Assembly (NCBI GenBank): GCA_964640385.1
Contig: CAZXFL010000009.1
Span: 1-64,000 of the forward strand
Length of the DNA: 64,000 nucleotides
From: JBBDIK01 sp964640385
GTDB lineage: Bacteria > Actinomycetota > UBA4738 > JBBDHU01
Direction: 5' to 3'
Shown here: in pieces, positions 58,265 to 64,000 of the stretch
Layout of the letters: each line of letters begins with the position of its first letter
Position numbering within the stretch: the first letter of the stretch is position 1
Program-made: the position numbers and the translations under genes
Notes under the pieces: generated by a model
What the model was told of the DNA's origin: nothing
The model's input: only the letters and a program-made list of their open reading frames with translations
The model's database searches: none

Positions 58265-58409
58265 GGCGGTTCCTTCACCCTACCGTCGTCGGCACCGTTG
58301 GGCGGGGAACTGAGGACGGGGTCCCGTCGGGTTTGGGCCGGCGGTCCTTTGCCGCCGAGCCTCACGCGTCAGTAGCATGGGCGCCTACCCTCGAGAGGAG
58401 ACCTAACCC

Positions 58410-59393
58410 ATGGCTGAGCGGATCACGCGTACCCGTCGTTCGTGCCTCGCCGTGCCCGCATCGAATCCCCGCATGCTCGAGAAGGCCCAGAGTCTGCAGG
58501 TCGACGAAGTCTTCTTCGACCTCGAAGATGCCGTTGCTCCTTCCGCCAAGGACGAGGCTCGCGCGAACGCCGTCGAATGGCTGAACAAGGGCGATTGGAC
58601 CGGCAAGACGATGGTCGTGCGCATCAACGGCGTGCAGACCGACTGGTGCTACAAGGATGTCGTGGAGCTGGTAGCGGGCGCTGGCGAGAAGCTCGACTGC
58701 ATCATGATCCCCAAGAACGAGTCCGCGCATCACGTCGAGTTCGTCGAGGACCTGGTGCGGATGGTCGAGAACGACAACGGCATCAAGAACCGCATCGGGT
58801 TCGAGCTGCTGATCGAGAGCGCGGCGGGCCTGACCTACATCGACGAGATCGCGGCCGCATCGGCCCGCTGCGAGACCTTGATCTTCGGATACGCCGACAT
58901 GAGCGCATCGCTCGGACTGCCGGCGATCCCGGCGGGTTCGCCGATGCCGGGCTATCCCGGTGACCACCTGCACGCCGGCCTGTTCGCCACGATCGTCGCG
59001 GCACGCACCTTCGGTCTCCAGGCGATCGATGGGCCGTTCGTCGCGATCCAGGACATCGACGGGCTCCGGGAGCGCGCGACGAAGTCCAAGGGTCTGGGCT
59101 ACGAGGGGAAGTGGGCACTGCACCCCGGTCAGATCGAGGTGCTCCACGAGGTCTTCACCCCGACCCAGGAGGAGTTCAACCGGGCCGAGGCGATCATCGA
59201 GCGCTACGAAGCCGCCAAGGCCGAGGGCCTCGGAGCCGTCATGTTCATGAAGGACATGCTCGACGAGGCGGTCCTCAAGCAGGCGAACGTCATCGCCGGC
59301 CGCGGACGGGCCTCGGGCCTCGAGCGCACCAAGCAGCTGCAGGAGTACCTGGACGAGTACGAGCAGATGATGAAGGACAAGGCGGGCAAGTAG
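58410..59393 (+). CDS. CitE/HpcH-type beta-hydroxyacyl-CoA lyase
   Basis: A 327-aa HpcH/HpaI aldolase-family protein of the CitE or malyl-CoA-lyase type: RSCLAVPASNPRMLEKA, the acidic metal motif VFFDLEDAVAPSAKDEAR, VRINGVQTDWCYKD, IGFELLIESAAGLTYIDEIA and GKWALHPGQIEVL. The order citE, acyl-CoA dehydrogenase, maoC matches the content of M. tuberculosis Rv2498c-Rv2500c, whose CitE acts on beta-hydroxyacyl-CoA thioesters; other options are citramalyl-CoA or malyl-CoA lyase. ATG 58410 follows GAGAGGAG; TAGCAT at 58372-58377 is a possible -10. Confidence 0.87.
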   Translation: MAERITRTRRSCLAVPASNPRMLEKAQSLQVDEVFFDLEDAVAPSAKDEARANAVEWLNKGDWTGKTMVVRINGVQTDWCYKDVVELVAGAGEKLDCIMIPKNESAHHVEFVEDLVRMVENDNGIKNRIGFELLIESAAGLTYIDEIAAASARCETLIFGYADMSASLGLPAIPAGSPMPGYPGDHLHAGLFATIVAARTFGLQAIDGPFVAIQDIDGLRERATKSKGLGYEGKWALHPGQIEVLHEVFTPTQEEFNRAEAIIERYEAAKAEGLGAVMFMKDMLDEAVLKQANVIAGRGRASGLERTKQLQEYLDEYEQMMKDKAGK

Positions 59394-60589
59394 TGGCCTA
59401 CTGGGCATCCGAGCTGGTCGACCTGACCGAGGACCAGCTGGCGATCGCCGAGGCGGTCCGAGAGTTCGTCGAGAACGAGGTCTACCCCGTCGCCGACGAG
59501 ATGGAACACCGGGACGAGTTCCCGGAGAAGCTGGTCGAGCAGCTCAAGGAGATGGGGCTGTTCGGGCTGACGGTCAAGGAGGAGTACGGCGGAGCCGGAC
59601 TCGACCTGATGACCTACGCCCTGACGGTGGTGGAGCTCGCGCGCGGCTGGATGTCACTTTCGGGCGTCCTGAACACCCACTTCATGGCCTGTTACCTCAT
59701 CGACAAGTTCGGCACCGACGATCAGAAGCGGCGGTTCCTTCCGCGGCTGGCGACCGGCGAGATCAGGGCGTCGCTGTCGATGTCCGAGCACGGCGCCGGC
59801 TCCGACGTCCAGGCCATCCTGTGCAAGGCGATCCGCGACGGGGACGACTACGTCATCGACGGCACCAAGATGTGGGTAACTAACGGGCTCCGCAGCGGCT
59901 TGGTCGTGCTGCTGGCCAAGACCGATCCGGAGGCCGATCCGCCCTACAAGGGCATGTCGTTGTTCCTCGCAGAGAAGGAGCCCGGTGCCGAGAAGAGCGG
60001 CGGCATCACCGTCCCACCGCCGCTGGAGAAGATGGGCTACAAGGGCGTCGAGACGACCGAGCTGGTCTTCGAGGGGCACCGCGTCGCGGCGGCGGACCTA
60101 CTCGGCGGCGAAGAGGGCCACGGGTTCCAGCAGGTGCTCGACGGGATCGAGGTCGGTCGCGTGAACGTCAGCGCCCGTGCGGTCGGCGTCGCCACCCGCG
60201 CATTCGAGGAGGCCATCGCCTACGCGCAGGAGCGTGTCGCGTTCGGCAAGACGATCAGCAAGCACCAGGCGATCCAGTTCATGCTCGCCGACATGGGCAC
60301 GAAGCTCCAGGCGGCCCGGCTGATGCTGCTGGCGGCCGCGAAGGCCAAGGTCCAGGGCAATCGTTCAGACCTGGAAGCGGGGATGAGCAAGCTGTTCTGT
60401 ACCGAGGCGTGCCACCAGATCGTGACCGACGCGCTTCGCGTGCACGGCGGCTACGGCTACTCCAAGGAGTACACGATCGAGCGGCTGTATCGCGACGCGC
60501 CGTTCCTGCTGATCGGCGAGGGAACGTCCGAGATCCAGAAGCTGGTGATCGGGCGGAGCCTGCTCGAGCGCTACAAGGTTCAGGGCTGA
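59393..60589 (+). CDS. acyl-CoA dehydrogenase
   Basis: A 398-aa FAD-dependent acyl-CoA dehydrogenase. Seen: LTEDQLAIAEAVREFVENEV, LFGLTVKEEYGGAGLDLMTY, LSMSEHGAGSDVQAI with the FAD/substrate loop, MWVTNGLRSG, RVNVSARAVGVATRAFEEA, and a C-terminal RVHGGYGYSKEYTIERLYRDA with IGEGTSEIQKLVIGRSLL. The catalytic base is probably the glutamate of GEGTSE, as in many short-chain enzymes. GTG 59393 overlaps the citE stop by one base; a longer upstream frame lies inside citE. The FadE19-type counterpart in M. tuberculosis is adjacent to CitE and MaoC. Confidence 0.9.
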   Translation: MAYWASELVDLTEDQLAIAEAVREFVENEVYPVADEMEHRDEFPEKLVEQLKEMGLFGLTVKEEYGGAGLDLMTYALTVVELARGWMSLSGVLNTHFMACYLIDKFGTDDQKRRFLPRLATGEIRASLSMSEHGAGSDVQAILCKAIRDGDDYVIDGTKMWVTNGLRSGLVVLLAKTDPEADPPYKGMSLFLAEKEPGAEKSGGITVPPPLEKMGYKGVETTELVFEGHRVAAADLLGGEEGHGFQQVLDGIEVGRVNVSARAVGVATRAFEEAIAYAQERVAFGKTISKHQAIQFMLADMGTKLQAARLMLLAAAKAKVQGNRSDLEAGMSKLFCTEACHQIVTDALRVHGGYGYSKEYTIERLYRDAPFLLIGEGTSEIQKLVIGRSLLERYKVQG

Positions 60590-60601
60590 GGGGCGGCGGC
60601 G

Positions 60602-61114
60602 ATGGGTGAGGCGCGGCCGTTCGGGCGGTACTTCGATGACTTCGAGGTCGGCGACATCTACAAGCACTGGCCGGGCAAGACGATCACTGAATACGACGAC
60701 CACCTGTTCTGCATGATCACGATGAACCACCACCCGCTTCACACGAACGCGCACTACGCGGAGACGTCGACCGAGTTCGGGAAGAACGTCGTGGTCGGCA
60801 ACCTCGTGTACTCGCTTGCGCTCGGGATGAGCGTGCCGGACGTGAGCGGCCGCGCGATCGCCAACCTGGAGGTCGAGACGCTGCAGCACCGCTCGCCGAT
60901 GTTCCATGGGGACACGCTTTACGCCGAGACGACGGTGCTCGACAAGAAGGAGTCCTCCTCCAAGCCCGACCGCGGGATCGTCGCGGTCGAGACGCGCGGG
61001 TACAACCAGCACGGCGACGAGGTCCTCTACTTCCGACGCAAGGTCATGGTCCCCAAGCGCGGAACCATGGACGACGAGCAGCCCGACCGTCCCACGCCCA
61101 AGCCCGCGGAGTAG
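60602..61114 (+). CDS. MaoC-like enoyl-CoA hydratase
   Basis: A 170-aa hotdog-fold MaoC dehydratase: FGRYFDDFEVGDIYKHWPGK, then MITMNHHPLHTNAHYAETST carrying the hydratase-2 motif with Asn-x-x-x-x-His, FGKNVVVGNLVYSLALGMSV, and LEVETLQHRSPMFHGDTLYA. It would hydrate the 2-enoyl-CoA made by the preceding dehydrogenase, feeding the CitE-type lyase. ATG 60602 is 12 nt after the dehydrogenase stop. The C-terminal 20 residues are charged and Pro-rich. Confidence 0.88.
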   Translation: MGEARPFGRYFDDFEVGDIYKHWPGKTITEYDDHLFCMITMNHHPLHTNAHYAETSTEFGKNVVVGNLVYSLALGMSVPDVSGRAIANLEVETLQHRSPMFHGDTLYAETTVLDKKESSSKPDRGIVAVETRGYNQHGDEVLYFRRKVMVPKRGTMDDEQPDRPTPKPAE

Positions 61115-61797
61115 TGCCCGCCCGGACGCTCGCCGGGCTCGAACGCGAGGTCACCGCCTGCCGAGCCTGCCCCCGACTCGTGGAGTGGCGCGAGCAGGTC
61201 GCCAGCGAGAAGGTCGCGCGGTTCGCCGACCAGGAGTACTGGGGGAAACCGGTCCCGGGGTTCGGGGATCCGTCCGCCCGCGTCATGGTGGTCGGACTTG
61301 CACCGGCCGCCCACGGCGGGAACCGCACCGGCCGCATCTTCACCGGGGACCGCAGCGGCGACTTCCTCTACGCGGGACTGCATCGGACCGGCTTCGCCTC
61401 GCAGGCCGAGTCGGTCTCACGCGACGACGGGATGCAGCTCGACGGGTTGTGGGTGACGGCGGTGAACCGGTGCGCCCCGCCCGCCAACAAGCCGACGCCG
61501 CAGGAGCGGGACGCGTGCTTGCCGTTCCTCGAGGGCGAGATCGCGCTGCTGGGCGACCTCCGCGTGATCGTCGCGCTGGGTTCGTTCGCTTGGGACGGGA
61601 TGCTGCGGGCGCTCACGGCCAACGGGCATCCCCGGCCGACACCCAAGCCGCGGTTCGGCCATGCGGCCGAAGCCGTTGTTGGTCCGTACACGCTCCTCGG
61701 ATGCTTCCATCCAAGCCAGCAGAACACGTTCACCGGCAAGCTGACACGGGACATGATCGACGCGGTGTTCCGCCGTGCCCGAGCGCTTGCGGTCTGA
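61114..61797 (+). CDS. family 5 uracil-DNA glycosylase (UdgB type)
   Basis: A 227-aa 4Fe-4S uracil-DNA glycosylase: TACRACPRL carries two cluster cysteines, and NRCAPPANKP and ERDACLPF the other two. Motif A is VGLAPAAHGGNRTGRIFTGDRSGDFLY-type, with Ala where family 1 has the catalytic Asp, as in UdgB; motif B is GCFHPSQQNTFTGKLT. It removes uracil or hypoxanthine from DNA. GTG 61114 overlaps the maoC stop by one base, so it is in the same operon although functionally separate. Confidence 0.9.
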   Translation: MPARTLAGLEREVTACRACPRLVEWREQVASEKVARFADQEYWGKPVPGFGDPSARVMVVGLAPAAHGGNRTGRIFTGDRSGDFLYAGLHRTGFASQAESVSRDDGMQLDGLWVTAVNRCAPPANKPTPQERDACLPFLEGEIALLGDLRVIVALGSFAWDGMLRALTANGHPRPTPKPRFGHAAEAVVGPYTLLGCFHPSQQNTFTGKLTRDMIDAVFRRARALAV

Positions 61798-61897
61798 ACG
61801 CCCGCGATCGGTCGCGCCGGATGTCGCGAACCGCTGCCCCTTTGCTTTGTCCCTCGGGGGCAAGCATGAGGACCCTGAGGGGAGCGGAGATGAGGGC

Positions 61898-61924
61898 CCC
61901 CGTCCGGGCAACCGGGCGGGGTTT
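61898..61924 (+). terminator. intrinsic terminator after the udg operon
   Basis: CCCCGTCCGG-GCAA-CCGGGCGGGG (61898-61921), a 10-bp stem with one G-T pair and a GNRA loop, then TTT. It lies 100 bp past the udg stop; the remaining gap (61798-62000) shows no gene. Confidence 0.65.
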
Positions 61925-61988
61925 CCGCTTTGCGGGTATCGGTGGCACGCGTACGCGTAGTCCCCGGCGGCCTGTCGGAGGGCGGCGG

Positions 61989-62000
61989 TAAGCTGGCTCC
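61989..62000 (+). promoter_or_regulatory. -10 box of a leaderless promoter (TAAGCT)
   Basis: TAAGCT (61989-61994), 6 nt before ATG 62001, no SD. Confidence 0.55.
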
Positions 62001-63980
62001 ATGGCGAAGGGTCACTTCTACTCCTTGCGTGTGCCCGACGCGGACGCGCGCCCCATCAACAAGAAGACGGTCCGGCGGGTCGTCGCGACCTTCAAGCCCT
62101 ACAAGGACAAGGTCTCCATCGTCGCCGGCCTCATCTTCATCACGGCCACGATCGGCATCGCCAACCCGCTGCTGATCAAGTACATCTTCGACAACGGACT
62201 GTTCGGGGATCCGCCGGGAGACTGTGCGGGGATGGACTGCCCGAACATGTCGGCGCTGTACCTCGGCGTCGCGCTCATGGTCATCATCCCCATCGTCGCC
62301 GGCCTCATCGGCATCGGCCAGACCTATCTGGCCAACGTGGTGGGTCTTCGGGTCATGCAGGACCTGCGGAACTCCCTCTATCGGCACCTGCAGTTCATGC
62401 CGCTGCGGTTCTTCACGACGACACGCACGGGTGAGATCCAGTCGCGGCTCGCGAACGACATCGGGGGCGTCCAGGACGTCGTGACCGACACGGCGTCGAG
62501 CATCCTGAACAACGCGGTCGTCTTGCTCTCGACGCTCGTCGCCATGCTGTGGCTCTCCTGGCAGCTCACCCTGCTGTCGTTGTTCATGCTGCCGTTCTTC
62601 CTGTGGTTGACCTACAAGGTCGGGAAGGCTCGGCAGTCCGTCGCCGCGACGACCCAGAAGACCATGGCCGACATGTCCGCGATCACGGAGGAGACGCTCT
62701 CGGTTTCCGGCATCCTGCTCTCGAAGGCGTTCGGGCGTCAGCACCACCACATCGGCCAGTTCCAGACCGAGAACGAGCGGCTGACGACCCTGCAGCTCCG
62801 CCAGCAGATGATCGGGCGCTCGTTCTTCGCGGTCGTGCAGATCTTCTTCTCCATCACCCCCGCGCTCGTGTATCTGGTCGCGGGCTGGGTCCTGAACGGG
62901 AACACCACGGTGATCACCGGCATCACCGCCGGCACGATCGTCGCGTTCACCACCCTGCAGAGCCGCCTGTTCTTCCCCATCGGACAGATGCTGCAGGTTT
63001 CGGTCGAGGTGCAGTCTTCGATGGCGCTGTTCGACCGGATCTTCGAGTACTTGGACATGGATCACGAGATCGCCGACAAGCCCGACGCCGTGGCCATCCC
63101 GGCGGCGAACGTGCAGGGCCGCGTGGCCTTCCACGACGTGTGGTTCCGATACGAGACGCCGCCGGGGGAGGACGATGACGCCCCCGTCTCGCCCGACGTG
63201 CAGCCCCGAACCAGCGGTCCACGCCCGTGGACCCTCGAGGGCGTGAGCCTCGACATCGAACCCGGCCAGCTCGCCGCGTTGGTAGGTCCCAGCGGGGCCG
63301 GCAAGACGACCATGACCTACCTGGTTCCGCGCTTTTACGACGTCCAGCAGGGCTCCATCAGCGTCGACGGCGCGGACGTTCGCGACATCGAGCTGGACTC
63401 GATCGGCGACATGATCGGCGTCGTCACTCAGGAGACCTACCTGTTCCACACGACGGTCCGCGAGAACCTCGACTACGGGCGTCCGGGCGCGACCGACGAG
63501 GAACTGGAGGCCGCCGCGCGGGCGGCGTTCATCCACGACCGGATCATGGAATTGCCCAAGGGTTACGACACCGTCGTCGGGGAGCGCGGCTACAAACTCT
63601 CGGGCGGCGAGAAGCAGCGCTTGGCCATCGCGCGCGTCATCCTCAAGGACCCGCGCATCTTGATCTTGGATGAAGCGACTTCCAGCCTCGACACGACTTC
63701 CGAGCGGCTGGTCCAAGAGGCCCTGCGGCCGCTGATGCACGGCCGGACGACGATCGCGATCGCGCACCGCCTCTCGACCATCCTGTCGGCCGACGTGATC
63801 TTCGTGGTCGAGCGCGGCCGCATATCCGAACGGGGCACCCACCAGGAACTCCTGGCCCGCGGCGGGCTCTACGCGCAGCTCTACGAGCAGCAGTTTCGCG
63901 GGGGCACGGTGGAGGCCGTCACGGAGGACGGCGTGCTGCTCACGACCGGCGAGGTGGTGACGGCCACGGAGGAACGCTGA
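62001..63980 (+). CDS. ABC transporter, fused permease and ATPase (exporter type)
   Basis: A 659-aa half-transporter. Six membrane helices (about 35-320; VSIVAGLIFITATIGIANPLLI first) with FFTTTRTGEIQSRLANDIGG in the first intracellular loop, then an ATPase: Walker A GPSGAGKTTM, Q-loop VVTQETYLFHTTVRENL, signature KLSGGEKQRLAIARV, Walker B ILILDEATSSLD and His-switch IAHRLS. An acidic insert of about 20 residues with a Pro/Ser run precedes Walker A, and a 30-residue tail follows. It works as a dimer, alone or with another half; the substrate is unknown. ATG 62001 is leaderless. Confidence 0.92.
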   Translation: MAKGHFYSLRVPDADARPINKKTVRRVVATFKPYKDKVSIVAGLIFITATIGIANPLLIKYIFDNGLFGDPPGDCAGMDCPNMSALYLGVALMVIIPIVAGLIGIGQTYLANVVGLRVMQDLRNSLYRHLQFMPLRFFTTTRTGEIQSRLANDIGGVQDVVTDTASSILNNAVVLLSTLVAMLWLSWQLTLLSLFMLPFFLWLTYKVGKARQSVAATTQKTMADMSAITEETLSVSGILLSKAFGRQHHHIGQFQTENERLTTLQLRQQMIGRSFFAVVQIFFSITPALVYLVAGWVLNGNTTVITGITAGTIVAFTTLQSRLFFPIGQMLQVSVEVQSSMALFDRIFEYLDMDHEIADKPDAVAIPAANVQGRVAFHDVWFRYETPPGEDDDAPVSPDVQPRTSGPRPWTLEGVSLDIEPGQLAALVGPSGAGKTTMTYLVPRFYDVQQGSISVDGADVRDIELDSIGDMIGVVTQETYLFHTTVRENLDYGRPGATDEELEAAARAAFIHDRIMELPKGYDTVVGERGYKLSGGEKQRLAIARVILKDPRILILDEATSSLDTTSERLVQEALRPLMHGRTTIAIAHRLSTILSADVIFVVERGRISERGTHQELLARGGLYAQLYEQQFRGGTVEAVTEDGVLLTTGEVVTATEER

Positions 63981-64000
63981 GCCGCACCGCCGGACTATCA

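Noticed and set aside
61368..63842. Long open frame on the minus strand opposite the ABC transporter and glycosylase genes
   Set aside because: Very Arg/Asp/Gly/His-rich, no domain, and fully opposite two strongly supported genes; typical high-GC antisense shadow.
1..64000. CRISPR arrays, insertion sequences, prophage or integrase genes
   Set aside because: No regularly spaced repeats, transposase or integrase motifs were seen on either strand.

Overview
The window is one contiguous stretch of high-GC chromosomal DNA from an actinomycete-type bacterium (Actinomycetota). Lineage markers are a WhiB1-type regulator, an ECF sigma factor with an RsrA-like zinc anti-sigma factor, DUF5319 and DUF2342 proteins, a UPF0182 protein, a three-domain LigD with Ku, and an argCJBD-R-GH operon. 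GTG starts are frequent, and many start codons lie 6-9 nt after a -10 hexamer, as expected for leaderless transcripts. Nothing identifies genus or family; the mixture suggests a deep-branching, environmental lineage. There is no prophage, insertion sequence, CRISPR array or rRNA.

Layout. 1-4.8 kb: a truncated GGDEF-EAL protein, a frameshifted lipoprotein, a HEAGH membrane protein, a coiled-coil protein with a nuclease-like C-terminus, divergent rmuC, and a secreted GH114 protein. 4.8-12.3 kb: an arginine operon (argC-J-B-D-R-G-H, no argF) behind a near-consensus promoter that overlaps a probable ARG box. 12.3-17.4 kb: VanZ-like, double-cupin, a decayed MFS transporter, GNAT, a membrane protein, DUF5319 with an added zinc ribbon, and a cupredoxin lipoprotein. 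17.5-23.5 kb: non-homologous end joining (ligD and ku around a zinc-ribbon membrane protein), LOG, DUF1269 and a small membrane protein. 23.5-27.5 kb: zwf, pgi and membrane proteins. 27.5-31.7 kb: amtB-glnK-glnD behind a GlnR-type box. 31.7-36.4 kb: small enzymes and zinc-ribbon proteins, including one of 48 aa. 36.4-37.6 kb: DAHP synthase behind a transcription attenuator with an aromatic-rich leader peptide. 37.6-46.4 kb: DUF2342 protease, moaE, a lone MreB homologue, a YlbL-like PDZ/Lon protease, UPF0182 and a pentapeptide lipoprotein. 46.4-50.3 kb: initiator tRNA, a hydrolase, a CysS-tail/glycosyltransferase fusion and ftsH. 50.3-53.5 kb: sigma/anti-sigma pair, RlpA, a small Cys/His protein, a structured non-coding RNA candidate, nth and whiB1. 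53.5-64 kb: GDPD, gabT, a PGRP amidase, a citE/acyl-CoA dehydrogenase/maoC trio, a family-5 uracil-DNA glycosylase and an ABC exporter.

Most of this is core metabolism and stress physiology: arginine and aromatic amino-acid synthesis, nitrogen sensing, pentose-phosphate entry, DNA repair (RmuC, Ku/LigD, Nth, UDG) and envelope upkeep. The most interesting items are regulatory or architectural: the DAHP synthase attenuator, the structured RNA before nth, the GlnR and ARG boxes, the repeated leaderless promoters, and unusual fusions (CysS tail with glycosyltransferase; DUF5319 with zinc ribbon). No complete new defence or biosynthetic system was found.
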